A stretch of DNA of 64,000 nt from Trichobilharzia regenti (Eukaryota > Platyhelminthes > Trematoda > Strigeidida > Schistosomatidae): NCBI GenBank assembly GCA_944472135.2, contig OX235263.1:21319379-21383378 (forward strand), read 5' to 3'. Below the pieces are notes generated by a model. That model was not told the origin of the DNA and did no database searches. It saw only the letters and a program-made list of their open reading frames with translations. Within the stretch, counting starts at the first letter, position 1; every line of letters starts with the position of its first letter. Positions 21,640 through 33,081 of this stretch are shown here, in pieces. Made by a program: the position numbers and the translations under genes.

Positions 21640-21850
21640 GGACCGTAGTGCTCGGCGTCTGTTGTCCAAGTGGTCTAGTGGATAACGCTTTGAAATTTGA
21701 AAGTATAGGTACGGGGCTTGGGTCTCAGTGTGAACACTATCGTGCGGAAGGCAGACATATACAACTGACGAGTATCAAATAAGGACAAAAGTAATTTTTC
21801 CTGAATTCCAGTGCTGTTCGCCACCCATCAAATTGTTTCATTTTTTTTAA
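21640..21850 (+). mobile_element. SINE-H1 (Sm-alpha-like), plus copy
   Basis: The head ccaagtggtctagtggataa is followed by a hammerhead region: gacatatacaa, CTGACGA (an intact CUGANGA), gtatcaaataaggac, AAAA in place of GAAA, then tcctgaattccagtgctg. One substitution in the second core strand separates it from the consensus. Confidence 0.75.
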
Positions 21851-22489
21851 TGTTTGATCTACATTCGGAATACTTACACCAGTCTGATAGTAAACACGTG
21901 TCATGAGGGAAAGTCGAGAAGTGCTTCAAAGAGGGAAAGAGTAAACAGTATCATGTAGACGAATGGAGTTGAATCGCGATTCCTGGTAGTTCAGAGGATG
22001 AGTATGATTTTTGCATGGATATACTGGTCACCTTTCATTATCTGTTTGTCTGACTGTAGAAACGTGTCTGTTGACAGGTGTGTGTAGTACGCTTATTATG
22101 TGTCAAACACATTGAAGGGTCTAGCGAATGCCCCTACTCGCAGTGCTCACCACAACTGGCACTCCTATCCGTCTGCTGCAGTCAAACTCATTAACTGTGA
22201 TTAACGTTGGACTTGTATCAATTAAATTCCACTTTGCATAGTTTATAATTGTTGTTTCTGAGTTGTCCGAATATGCCTAACATTACATGATGTCTTTGCA
22301 AGTTCATGCCAACGAAATTTAACATAACTTCTGACTGACTACATAATTTTATTTAAAAGCCACAGATATAGGCAAAAGAAGGTTTTCAAGCACCTTTTAT
22401 GTAAGCGATTGATAACAGATAATTTTTCTATCATTGCTAATAATATTTTAAGTTATACAAATATATTTTCTTTTACAGCAGAATGAACC
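21851..22489. other. unassigned stretch
   Basis: No open frame above 60 codons and no repeat I can name. It ends where RTE copy b begins abruptly. Confidence 0.35.
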
Positions 22490-23312
22490 TAAATAAAGAA
22501 GCATCCAGAGAAGATAGGACTTCAAGTGAACATAGAGAAAACAGAGGTGATGAAGATTCCTGGCCAACATCACCACTAACAGCAACAACAACAGACAACA
22601 ATCAGCCAGCGTAAATGGGAGTAAACCTGAAAGAAACAACCTCCTTTACCTACCTACCTGGAAAGCATCGTTTCAACTACAGACAGACGGAACTGACGAG
22701 GATATCAAAGCCAGAATCGGAAAAGCGAGACATGCTTTGATTACTCTTAAGTCTGTGTGGAGGTCAACAGCACTCAGCATGAAAATGAAAATAAGATCCA
22801 GATCTTCAACTCCAATGTGAAGTCAGTCAGTGCTACTCGCTATACGGATCAGAGACTTGCACTGCTCGTTGTAAAGAGCCTCTCCAAGAAACTTCAGACC
22901 TTCATTAACCAACAGTTGTCCTCGCTCAATACTCAAGATCAGATGGCCAGCCAGAAAAGACCAGCAATAGGCAGGGATCTCTGGCAATGAGCGAACCAAC
23001 CCAACAGGAACCGATTGTAAAACAAATAGGCAGGAAGAAATGGAGATGGATTGGCTGGCCAAACTCTGAGGAAACCATCAAGTGACATCACTAGACAAGC
23101 CATCGCTCAAGTGGAACCCGACAGAAATAGAAGCGGCGAGTTGGTCGTCAGTGTGTGTGGGTGACTTGGAGGAGGTCATGTGAAGAGGAGAGGAAAGCAT
23201 GTGGGCAGATTTGGAGCGGAGTGAAAACGTTGTCAGAAAACAGAAGGCAGTGGAGGTGGGCAGCTGAAGCCCTATGTTCCTCTAGGAATTTAAGGAAAGA
23301 ATAATAATACTA
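22490..23312 (+). mobile_element. RTE-clade LINE, 5'-truncated copy b
   Basis: It begins abruptly at gaagcatccagagaag and is nearly identical to the second half of copy c at 28,790-29,585. The tail motifs TLRKPSSDITRQAI and WRWAAEALCSSRNL occur in shifting frames, followed by gaataataatac. The low divergence from copy c suggests a relatively recent insertion or duplication. Confidence 0.8.
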
Positions 23313-24200
23313 TATTTTTATATTTGCAAATTTTAAAAGAGTTAGCTAGCATTCACCGTTTACGTATGCCATCACTTTCTAAAATCCATCTGTAGGGTAT
23401 TCTTAATGAATGCTTGGTTATTTTATCATTTAAAGAAAACTCAGTAGTTGGGTTTTTAAGATCATGGGATAATATTTTACAGAATATGCTATTAGGTATA
23501 CATAGTTAATGTTACCAAGTTACTGTAGAGCACTGTGTAGAATAAAGAAATAAAGAAAGAATTTAAGTGTTATCGTTGTCATCAGTTGAAAAAGTATATT
23601 ATATTCAAAGAGGTGCAGCTTGTCATACTTCCACATTTTTTTGGATCTTCCAAACAAATAATATCAAATCGAAAATAACAGTCATTATAAATCCGGTACC
23701 CAGAGTTTTAGACACTTTTTCTCCTGCATATATGGAATCTACTCAGCAGTAGACAATCTTTCTTGTCAAAGCAAAGCGTGTAGAAAGTACTGAAATACCA
23801 CGTTTAATTGACTAGAGTGGACTACAGAAAGTTTAGCTAGTCAAGACTAATTTCTGAGAAACGTCTATACAACAAAAGTTAGAATATATAATATTTTCAC
23901 TTAATTATTACACAAGGGGAATATAATTTTCGTCTAATGCAAAAATTTTGACATTTAGAAAAGGATGGCCTAACTCTATGTGGATTCTTAGAGAAACTAC
24001 ATAACCTGACTTCAACTTTATTGCGTACCTATGAAACTACTTCCTGTCTTAAAGTTCGAAGCTGAAGAAACTGTTGGATTTAAACTATTAGATTTATGTT
24101 AAACTTTCAACATAGAAAAAATATGCAGATCATGAATGAGTTAAGGAGGTATTTAAATCAATCTGAATGTAGATGTAACCGCAAGCAAACATTCTTTAAA
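23313..24200. other. unassigned stretch with one open segment
   Basis: Bases 23,586-23,750 follow the good acceptor gttatcgttgtcatcag and are open in phase 1 to a stop, reading EKVYYIQRGAACHTSTFFW then VIINPVPRVLDTFSP. It could be a last exon but has no other support. Confidence 0.25.
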
Positions 24201-24204
24201 GAAC

Positions 24205-24330
24205 CACTAAAAATCAGGTAGTTTTAGGTAGCTATTTCACGTTGGTTTGAAACTCTTCAGCAATAGGCACTCACAAACCCACCTGGGTCTGACCTGAGGC
24301 TTTTAGACCATTTAACCACCAACATGGAAT
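24205..24330 (-). mobile_element. SINE-H2, minus copy
   Basis: The minus strand has the head tggttaaatggtctaaaag and then a hammerhead-like block with both CTGAAGA and GAAA present (about 24,228-24,271). Stem II is reduced to GTT/AAC with two extra bases. Confidence 0.65.
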
Positions 24331-24455
24331 CCTGAAATAACACAGAAGATTTGTAACTCAGGTGAATGATTTTCAGTTGGTTGTGTTCTTTGAGGTGGTT
24401 AGCTCATGATTTTTCGCTTCTGTCAGATCATGATTTAGCATCTTCGCTGACCAAT
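24331..24455 (+). repeat. degenerate FB1 left arm
   Basis: The string gaagatttgtaactcaggtg then tcttcgctgacc follows the order of 3015-3150. No inverted partner is seen. Confidence 0.5.
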
Positions 24456-24469
24456 ATCATCAATCGACA

Positions 24470-24590
24470 CATTTGAGTGTCATGCCCGGATGAAGAGTCC
24501 TGAATTAGGACGAAACAATAGCCCACTGATACCCTAACAATTGTTAGATAGTGACTAAAGCTACACTGAGAAAGGAAAAAAATAACAATG
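24470..24590 (+). mobile_element. SINE-H2 plus fragment with hammerhead stem II
   Basis: It contains atgaaga, then the perfect stem gtcct-gaatt-aggac, then gaaac at about 24,482-24,506. Stem I pairing and the tRNA-like head are lost. Confidence 0.55.
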
Positions 24591-24605
24591 AATTTCCTTT
24601 TTTAG

Positions 24606-24705
24606 CGGATAAAAAGGAAATCTCTTGTAAATTCATTGGAGAACACTGTGTCCTTCAAAGTCGTATATAATATATCATTCAGAAAATTTCCTACTTTCCA
24701 AATAG
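24606..24705 (+). CDS. possible isolated host exon
   Basis: The acceptor gaatttccttttttag is followed by 100 bases open in phase 0 (RIKRKSLVNSLENTVSF then KVVYNISFRKFPTFQ), ending at G/GTAACC. The peptide looks natural but is unrecognised, and no partner exon was found. A 33-codon open frame is not rare by chance. Confidence 0.25.
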
Positions 24706-24719
24706 GTAACCTGACAAGT

Positions 24720-25230
24720 TGTTCTGACAACAAAGTCAACAGTAACATTAGTAAGAAGATTAATTTCTGCCTTTTTTAATACAACATAAATTAATCATGA
24801 TATATATGTGTGTTTTAATAGCTTTGCTTAGTGGTAGGTAGGTAGGCAGGCTGGTATGTGACACAGACAGAGTTATTCATTTCTAGTTAACTTTAAATAC
24901 TACATTTTTTTATTATTTGCTATTGTAACTGATTACGGAACATGAGAGTGAAGTCACTAACAATTAGAAGCGGAACACATAAATAAAACAAAATAAGAGG
25001 TAGGTAAGTTATGTTCATTATAGGTCATATGTATTTATTTTTTATTTAATTACTATTTCCCTTGAAATGTCTTTCTTCTACTTTCAAAATGAAATACATT
25101 TGTCCCTTTCCTTGATGGGTGCGTAGTTATAAATTACAAAAGACAAAAGAAAGGAAACACGATAAACACACACACATGTTTGTGTCCATAAGTGAAAGAG
25201 AAATCAGAATAATTCAATGGGTTTTCTTCC
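24720..25230. other. unassigned A+T-rich stretch
   Basis: A (GTAG)n-like run lies near 24,833-24,850. No gene seen. Confidence 0.4.
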
Positions 25231-25234
25231 ATTC

Positions 25235-25475
25235 CTTTAGAGTTCCGACTAGAACGTGGGGCTCCAGGTTTAAAGTTTTACCATTTCAGTAGCTTTAGTG
25301 TTGTTTTTTTACAAGAAGCAGTTACCAGGTGCACACCCAACCTTCATCCTTTGCGAGACTTAATATCAATTAGTAAATGATTTCAGGTCTAAGAGTATAT
25401 TAGCCGGAATGCGAATCTCAGACCATGTGTGCGGTTGTCGAGCATTCTGTTACTGCGAACCACCGAAACACATTT
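25235..25475 (-). mobile_element. SINE-A, diverged minus copy
   Basis: Plus-strand order ttccgactagaacgtggggc, tttaaagttttacca, caggtgcacacccaacctt and a decayed head at 25,430-25,470. This is the same order as the better copy at 49,951-50,197. Confidence 0.5.
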
Positions 25476-25599
25476 AACTTTTTCCAGTGGTGCGTTTATA
25501 CTTTTTTAATCAACTATACATGAATGTGAACCATGCGGTGTGAAGTCTGAAAAGGATCAAACAGAACACCGTTGTTATCTGATATAAGATGATAATGGA

Positions 25600-25945
25600 A
25601 TAATGTTTAGAAAAACTTGTCAGCAATGAATCAACCAAGAACCTGCCGCCCAGCAAATATGCTAAAAAAATTGAGATCAATCCAACACACGGTAAGGAGA
25701 CCATAGGGTGGCATCAAACGTCAGGCCATCAGCCGAGTGCAAACAGAATTAAAAATAAAGAGTTTGACTCTAGTCTGATGACGATGTGGAGGAAATCGTG
25801 CAAGAAGGTGATCAGATTTAATCGGCAATCATGGAGCCAGCTAAACAGAACTGCAAAGAACGGGGCTAAATGGAGTTGGCCTGTGGAAAACATTTTGTTC
25901 CACTAAAAACCCAGGGAAACAATAAATATAATACAATTTGTTAAA
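25600..25945 (+). mobile_element. RTE-clade LINE 3' fragment, copy g
   Basis: The segments ccaagaacctgccgcccag and gcatcaaacgtcaggccat and the terminal cactaaaaacccagggaaac align with the 3' region of the other copies. All frames are broken. Confidence 0.6.
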
Positions 25946-25984
25946 AGGCGAAATTACCAAAGATTGTATTCAATAAATTAACAG

Positions 25985-26129
25985 TTCCACAGAAAGGGAT
26001 TCCAGTGGCCGAAGAGTCTATGAGTTTGACTGGTAACCGCACGGTCCTGGATTCGAACCCAAGTAGGTATCAACTAACAGTGAGTTCAAAAGTTGAAGAA
26101 AACACCTGTTCAATACTCCATGACTTCTG
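25985..26129 (+). mobile_element. SINE-H2 fragment
   Basis: The head ccagtggccgaagagtctat with B box ggattcgaaccc is followed by a degraded hammerhead region ending caatactcc. It runs directly into SINE-A. Confidence 0.65.
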
Positions 26130-26335
26130 TGAGTTGATTGTTCAGCAGTAGAATGCTCACCAACCACGCACGTTGTCAGGGGTTTAATCCTCGACTGAGA
26201 CACTTCTTAACCTCCTTAAACCGGCCTAAGGCTGGCCATCCAATCCCGTAAAAATGAAATCACTGCTACCGAAACCTTAAAGCTTTAGACTGGAGCTCCA
26301 CGTCCCTCTCGGAACGTCAAGGAATAAAAAAAGAA
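26130..26335 (+). mobile_element. SINE-A, plus copy
   Basis: The tRNA-like head gttcagcagtagaatgctc with B box ggggtttaatcc is followed by the body catccaatcccgtaaaaatg and ctgctaccgaaaccttaaa. It ends in the RTE-like tail ggaacgtcaaggaataaa. Confidence 0.65.
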
Positions 26336-26339
26336 AAAG

Positions 26340-26935
26340 TCCCTGTGGTATAACTGCTTTTTTCAATCAATGCATCAAAATAGGCCAGGAAAGAACAGAT
26401 TTCTCTCTGAATGTTACCACTTCAAACTATAACAGTCGAAATTACAGTCAGTTACCACGAAACGCATCGCAAATTACTTCACAGTAATCTATAGGACTGC
26501 ATATATATTGCAAAGAAAATAAGTATTTAATACAGTTTAATGGAAAAATTCTCTCCATATCCTAGATTTTCTTTAATTTAAATTAAATTCACACGAGTTT
26601 ACAAAAATGTGAATGTTGTTGTTGTTGTCGTCTTTGTTGAAATGAAGCGTTTATTCAGTGTCGTTTTGTCAAAATTAATTAATTTTTGAATGATAAAATC
26701 AGACACAATAAAATGAAATGTGTAAGATGTGCGGATAGGTGTGATAATTTAGGAGAAAAAGTATGTCAAAGCACAAAAATGTCTCCTACTTAGTTAACTG
26801 CTGTGAGAAAAATATATATGGATGAACTAGAAAGTATTTTATGAAGTCAACTTTAAATCTAGAAGACGCATTTTTATCATTGACTGTTAATTAAACAATT
26901 CAGTGGTTGCAAAGAGTTGGTATGTAGGAGATTGA
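26340..26935. other. unassigned A+T-rich stretch
   Basis: A (TTG)n run lies near 26,614-26,630. No coding evidence. Confidence 0.4.
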
Positions 26936-26939
26936 ATTT

Positions 26940-27175
26940 GCTTCAGGTGTTCGTTAGAAGAACATCGAGAAGCATAGAGTACTGGACATCTGTTTCGCTC
27001 TGGTTTAAGACTCTTTAGCAGTACGCACCCATCGCTGGGGCTCAAACCGAGGACCTTCAAGTTACAAGGCTAGCTCATAGACCATTCAACCACCGAGATC
27101 TGATTCAGTTGCCCATGAGTTTCTACTTGTACCAATTCGTGATTTTAGTGTGACCACTAGCCAGTGATATGTGGA
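26940..27175 (-). mobile_element. SINE-H2, minus copy with the best-preserved hammerhead stems
   Basis: On the minus strand between 27,024 and 26,979: GTACTG / CAGTAC stem I (6 bp, perfect), core CTAAAGA, partial stem II, GAAA, stem III ACA-GA-TGT and cleavage base C. Only G5 of the core is changed outside stem II. The head has B box ggtttgagcccc. Confidence 0.75.
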
Positions 27176-27179
27176 GGAA

Positions 27180-27340
27180 ATGACAACAAGCTGACATCAT
27201 AGCCTGATGGTTATCGGTTCAAAACTTGGCGGTGGGCGAGCACTGTGAAGAGTAGTAAAATGGGGCGAAACAGCTGTGCAATACTCCCTAGCTTGCAATG
27301 ATTCGCTGACTCATATCAATCTGTGATCAAAAGTGGTATT
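27180..27340 (+). mobile_element. SINE-H2, plus copy
   Basis: The head region cctgatggttatcggttcaa is followed by gcactgtgaagagtag, gcgaaacagctgtgc and aatactccc. Stem III ACA-GC-TGT is kept; the core is damaged. It forms a head-to-head pair with the preceding copy. Confidence 0.7.
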
Positions 27341-27344
27341 TAGC

Positions 27345-28450
27345 TGAAGTCATAATCTCATTTAAGCTTATATGAAGATTTGAGGGATTGTCGTCAAATG
27401 AATTATTTGAACTATGTGTTTAAGTAAGTATATATAAAAGTGGAACTGAGTTTCTTTTTTAAGTAAACGCATTAATGAGGGAAAGATTTCAACAAGGAGA
27501 AATCGCGTTTACTGTCCCACTTATCCTCTTCTTAGGATACTTCATGCATTTCAATCTGGCAATCATCAGTAGTATGCCTCACGACCTCAACAGAGAATGA
27601 ACCTGGAACTTTCAAATTAGAAGGCAAGCACCGTTACAAAAAATGAGTTAATATATATATCACAGAAATCGCAGGATATTTTATTACAAAATCTTCAGGC
27701 AAATTCATAATCGATAATACATTATGCCTATTCTCAAATACGCATGAGTATAAATTGCGATTCAAATATAAGACTGGAAGAATAAAACAACATCAAATAC
27801 AGTAAATGAGATGTATTTTCACGGACGGAGAATTAAGTAGCTCAGTCATTTAGTCAGACCATCAAGTATGACTGTCTGATATCCTTAGTTGTTTAGTAAA
27901 TAAGACATTTTGTTTTCCGACATACTTTCCAATCTATTCAGTAGTGAAGTTCACTTAACATTTTTACTTAAAATCTGTTTATTTTCGGATCATTCGTTTT
28001 TCAATATGCCTGAAAAATTTCATTCAAAGGAAAATTAAATTCACTTTAACAACTGTTGCTTTCAATAGTTAGGTGTATTCAGTGAGACAGCTGATAAAAT
28101 TTTAAAAAAATTAAGTGGAATTATTTTGATTGTTTTAAACACACATGTGTTAGCTATCGTTTGATTGACAGTACGCATCTTAGAATGTAGGCATATCAAG
28201 TATTCAGGATTCATAAATAAAGAAGAATATTTCATAGTAGGCGGTCGGTTAGATATTCAAAAATTCATTCAGTTCAATTCTTGAGTGTCATATACCCATA
28301 TGAAAACGTATGCGTGGAAAGGAAGAACGGAATGGCTCTTATACAAATAAATAGTCAACGGTGTATTCCCTAACATTTTGGCAGTTACTCGCAGTGAATC
28401 ATGTACAGTAATGCAACTTTAGTCTGCATAAAGAAAGTACTAATTTGTAT
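27345..28450. other. mostly unassigned; SINE-like piece at about 27,500-27,640 (minus)
   Basis: Minus-strand bases 27,640-27,500 show a tRNA-like segment ending in B box ccaggttcattct, then CTGATGA and GAAA within 25 bases, so another hammerhead SINE variant. The rest is A+T-rich without motifs. Confidence 0.4.
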
Positions 28451-28454
28451 CACT

Positions 28455-29590
28455 TAAAGGATGTAATGAAATAATTGTTTGGAAAATCCTTCCTAGATGA
28501 TCCAATTAAAATATTGATAAATATTATATTTCACGACGGGAAACTTACGAAAGCCTTCGAAGTGAGGACGGGAGTGAGGCAAGGCTGGCTGCCTACTATC
28601 GCCAATGATCTTCCTGACTGTAGTAGATTGGATAATGCGACAGAGAGAGAGCGGGCAATGAGGAAACAGGCATAAAATGGACTCACACGAAAGAAGAACT
28701 TAGAGGATCTGGACTTCGCCCGTGATAATATATGTCTGATAACCCACAAACTGGAAGATATGCAAATGAAAAGCAACAAGCTGGCAGAAGAAGCATCCAG
28801 AGAAGATAGGACTTCAAGTGAACATAGAGAAAACAGAGGTGATGAAGATTCCTGGCCAACATCACCACTAACAGCAACAACAGCAGACAACAATCAGCCA
28901 GCGTAAATGGGAGGAACCTGAAATAAACAACCTCCTTCACCTACCTACCTGAGAAGCAACGTTTCAACTACAGGCCGACGGAACTGACGAGGATATCAAA
29001 GCCAGAATCGGAAAAGCAAGACAAGCTTTCATTACTCTCAAGTCTGTGTGGAGGTCAACAGCACTCAGCATGAAAATGAAAATAAGATCCGGATCTTCAA
29101 CTCCAATGTCAAGTCAGTCAGTGCTACTCGCTATTCGGATCAGAGACTTGCACTGCGCGTTGTAAAGAGCCTCTCCAAGAAACTTCAGACCTTCATTAAC
29201 AGTTGTCCTCGCTCAATACTCAAGATCAGGTGGTAGGCCAGAAAAGATCAGCAATAGGCAGGGATCTCTGGCAATGAGCGAACCAACCCAACAGGAACCG
29301 ATTGTAAAACAAATAGGCAGGAAGAAATGGAGATGGATTGGCTGGCCAAACTCTGAGGAAACCATGAAGTGACATCACTAGACAAGCCATCGCTCAAGTG
29401 GAACCCGACAGAAATAGAAGCGGCGAGTTGGTCGTCAGTGTGTGTGGGTGACTTGGAGGAGGTCATGTGAAGAGGAGAGGAAAGCATGTGGGCAGATTTG
29501 GAGCGGAGTGAAAACGTTGGCAGAAAACAGAAGGCAGTGGAGGTGGACAGCTGAAGCCCTATGTTCCTCTAGGAAATAAAGGATAAAATA
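28455..29590 (+). mobile_element. RTE-clade LINE, 5'-truncated copy c
   Basis: The longest of the three closely related copies: FHDGKLTKAFEVRTGVRQGW, a disrupted middle, NKIRIFNSNVKSVSAT, DQRLALRVVKSLSKKLQTFI, and the C-terminal tail in shifting frames. It ends with ctctaggaaataaaggataa. Frameshifts and stops throughout. Confidence 0.85.
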
Positions 29591-29634
29591 GTAACAAATA
29601 TTATTGCGAAAATATTCATGTGGACATCTATAAA

Positions 29635-29800
29635 ACAGAAAATAATTGAGCGAGGAATATCCTTTCCGATAATTTCCACCTCTGGCTCTACAGTTATATA
29701 TGTATATGCTTATATACATAGAATATTCTAAAATAGTAGTCAATACCAATATTAGTGTTTTTTTAAATAACATCGATTTGTAAAGTATGATCATTGGAAT
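29635..29800 (-). repeat. solo PLE 3' UTR-type repeat
   Basis: Direct counterpart of 405-540, here without GIY-YIG coding sequence. Adjoins the 3' end of RTE copy c. Confidence 0.55.
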
Positions 29801-29879
29801 TACCACAGTTCATTAAAGATGTTTTAATTACAATAATAAAGATGTGGCACCAAATAGAATATCAACTAAAATTAGTGAA

Positions 29880-29985
29880 ATTCTGATGTGATTTTGTTCT
29901 CTGAGCTGGATGGTTAATTTGCGAAGCTTTCATCACCCTACTGGGTTATATCTTCAGCGCATACTTCAATTTCAAGTAATTTGAA
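29880..29985. repeat. single FB1 arm
   Basis: Matches the left FB1 arm (ttctctgagctggatggtta, gcgaagctttcatcacccta, cttcagcgcatacttcaatt) with mutated hammerhead stem II. No inverted partner is seen. Confidence 0.7.
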
Positions 29986-31315
29986 ACTTGGCTGTAAAGG
30001 GAATGACGAGAAAATACATTGCACTGATTAAAGCACTCTACTCGTACTGATACAGCCAGGTGAGGGCTTACGGTGAGTTGTTATCTGAACTGGTGACGAC
30101 TAGTGGTGTTCGTTAATGATGCTCATTATCCCCTTTTCTATTCAACTTCATCATAGATGTACTAATGGACATAACCCTAAGTGAATTCAGCGACTCAGGG
30201 TATGACTTGTTACCAGGGAATAATCTCGTTGACTTAGAATATCCAGACGATATAGTTCTTCTAGGCAAAGACGCTGACGAAACGCAGAGTCTTCTAAACA
30301 CCTTGAGCTGCAATCTACGAATGTTTGGCATGCTATTCGCTCCCGCCAAATGTAAGGTGATATTACAGGACTGGACTACACCAACTCCTAGAATAGAAAT
30401 AGGAAGTGAAGTGGTAGAGCACGTTGATCGCTTCACTCATTTGGGAAGTACCATCAGCCAGTGTCAACGGGTTGATCTCTGAACAAATCTCATCACGGAT
30501 ACAGAGGGCTAGTTTCGCATATGCCAGTTTACGCCGTCTCTGGCATAGACGAGATATTCGACTATCGACCAAAGGGCGGGTGTACTGCTCATCAGTGCGC
30601 TCCGTCCTCCTTTATGGTTGTGAGATAGAGCTGGCCACTGAGAGTGGAAGACATGAAAAGACTAGCTGTCTTTGATCACAGGTGCCTGCGCTCTCTTTCC
30701 CGTGTAAAGTGGCATAATAAGGTGAGCAACATTGAAGTTAGGCGTCGAGTTCTAGGTAAACAGGGAAAATCAATCGACGAAGTCATGAAGTTACAAAGAC
30801 TGAGATGGTTAGGACATGTGTTACGTATGCCAAGTCATCGTCTTCCTCGACGAGCAATGTTAGCGGAATTGGGGTCAGGCTGGAAAAAGCTAGCAGAAGT
30901 CAAACAAAACCATGGCCTCACCAGTCAATGAAATCTACAACAGTTAGTCTCAGCCACGTAGGAAGGTGTAGACTTCCTAACTGGTTGGGGTCCTCGGGAC
31001 GGTAAAAACCAATGGCTGAAAACAATTGGTGACATGGCCCAAAATCGTTCTCAGTGGCGAAGATGCATCCACTCCTTTTGACTTATGGTTTCCAATGAAA
31101 CTGTTTCGTTCTTCGTTATTACTCACCCTTTTTCTCACACCTCTGCTTACTGTCTCTATTATGCTTTTCTTGTACTTTCTCCTCTTGTTTTGTGTGTTAC
31201 AAGGAGAGAGTTAGGCGACTTGAAGTGCCGCACATTTGTGCAAAGTTCTATGTCGAAAACAGACAGACAGATTGATTGTCTCTATCTTCCTTTTAGTGGA
31301 CATTGAACAGATGAT
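29986..31315 (+). mobile_element. LINE-P: reverse transcriptase palm to 3' UTR
   Basis: In shifting frames: TRKYIALIKALYS, SPFLFNFIIDVLMDI, LVDLEYPDDIVLLGKDAD, FAPAKCKVILQDW, VVEHVDRFTHLGSTIS, FAYASLRRLWHRRDIRLSTK, FDHRCLRSLSRVKWHNKVSN and RLRWLGHVLRMPSHRLPRRA. This is the distal half of a non-LTR LINE RT plus its C-terminal tail. The catalytic box reads YPDD instead of YADD. Several frameshifts make it inactive. Bases about 31,080-31,315 are 3' UTR ending near gtgcaaagttctatgtcg. Confidence 0.85.
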
Positions 31316-33005
31316 TTTCAGAATTTCTCTAACCAATGTAATCTGATTGTGTGACTTAGTTTCGGAATTAAAAAGAAAATCAATGATCATTTTATTTCTA
31401 CGGATCAGAAGTTGACATGAAACATGTTTCAGTTAAGTAATAATTCGGCTACACAATACAACTATATAGTACTGATTGACTGAAATTAGTAGTAGCATTC
31501 CACTAATTTAAGCCAGTAGCTAGCCAGATATAGGTGACCTAATCACCGCACGGCCATTTCGCTCTCTTGCAGCGAAGCTAATCACAGCGGTGTATACGAT
31601 TAGACTCAGATCAGAGAGGGAGCTGACTCAGTCCAGATGACCCGATTTCTGGCCAGCTACTTAATCAGACTGGTCATGCCACATACGAAAATCATAATTT
31701 AGGCGAAATTTCCACTACACTTTCCTTTGAGAACCAAATTATTCAGATCACAGCATGTGATCTGCTGGTAACTGAGAAAGTAAACAAATCTGCAAAAAAC
31801 TATATACTACTGATTCACTAGATTGAGTAGTTTCACCTCTTGATTTGTATACCCGGTAAATTGTTAACTAATTTGCAAATGTGAATTCCACTGACACGAC
31901 ACAACGTTAGAGGTGAAGTACTTTTGTTCAGATACTTATGGGACTAGTAAGAATAAAATTTCTGAAGATCTTGCCTTGATGCAGAGTATATTTTAGTGTG
32001 ATAAACATTACCACACGTCTAGAAAAAGTCATTATACTTATTAAACACTAAAAATGTGACGTCAGCAGTCTGGCATTTTATTTTTAGTGCTTACAGTAGA
32101 CACTGAAGAAGTCACATGAATAAAGTGCTATCTCTTAGTATAAAGTGGAACATCCAGAGGTGTGTGTTACTTCATAGTGATCTCGGTCAGCTTATCTAAC
32201 AGACGGAGTTGAAAGACCACCAAATTTTGAAAACTTCCCGTTTCATTTCATTGAGAACACATGTGTCAGCAAAGAGATCTGTTCATTTCAAAGTTATACA
32301 ACTATTTACGGGGTTCATATGTGCATTGTTATTTGACATTGACAGAACAGGTCAAAGGTTGCTTTAAGTTAGTAGCATGGTAAATTAAAGTGCATCAGCA
32401 GCTAATATATTTGAAAGAAACTAGGAATAGTCTTACGCAACCAAAAAGGGTTTACAACTAATCAGTTGAATGACGATTAGTAGTCTGGAAATGATTAGAG
32501 GCAAGAGGAGAAAAGATTGGGAAATGAGTTCCGAAAACTTAAAACGCACTACATAGAGCTAAGTACTTGGTCACTCAGGAAGACAAAGCAGGGATAAAAA
32601 AGGAGAAAATAGTACCGAGGTCATTATAGTAAAAAAAGGCTTGGTGAAACGTTTCTGGACATAAAGTTCGCTTCCTTCCGGATTCCTAAAGCTTCAGCTG
32701 CATTAAGAAGATCTAGGCTAAATCCTTTCGAGTGACTTGGCTATACTTTATACATAACTCTGAAAGAAGTCATTGTTGATGCTTCATAACCAGAAGTAAT
32801 AGTATGTTTCAAAATCAAGTTGTTGACTATTCAATGTTCTCTTTTTGTCAACTATGCTGTCAATTGTTCATGGACAATTCTAGACCGTCATGTTTAGATG
32901 TATGCTGTATAATAGTCGTCTCTTACCCACTGCATGCACCTATCCTAATTTGTCTATGTTGCTTAATTCAATTTAAATGGAAATATGTGCATCAGTGTTT
33001 CTTTT
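31316..33005. other. long stretch without recognised genes
   Basis: Contains a perfect palindrome cagatcaca-gca-tgtgatctg at 31,753-31,773 and an unnamed segment at 31,505-31,670 with two ccag..agctag..cagat-like edges in inverted order. No open frame with motifs. Confidence 0.35.
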
Positions 33006-33009
33006 TTAG

Positions 33010-33081
33010 GATGCTTGCCAACTGTGCACGTGGTTTGAGCCTCTTCCTGCCGAATGTACATTAGCCGTTAGTAGGCGCTGA
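33010..33081 (+). CDS. possible host exon (terminal or internal)
   Basis: The strong acceptor atcagtgtttcttttttag is followed by an open phase-0 stretch reading DACQLCTWFEPLPAECTLAV to a stop at 33,079; an alternative donor lies at A/GTAGGC. Other phases are closed. The peptide is compact and Cys/Trp-containing but unrecognised, and no partner exon was found. Confidence 0.3.
   Translation, partial: DACQLCTWFEPLPAECTLAVSRR

Noticed and set aside
27480..27600. A 42-codon + strand open segment with a membrane-like peptide after a good acceptor
   Set aside because: The opposite strand is a tRNA-like SINE head with a hammerhead-like block, so the open frame is a by-product.
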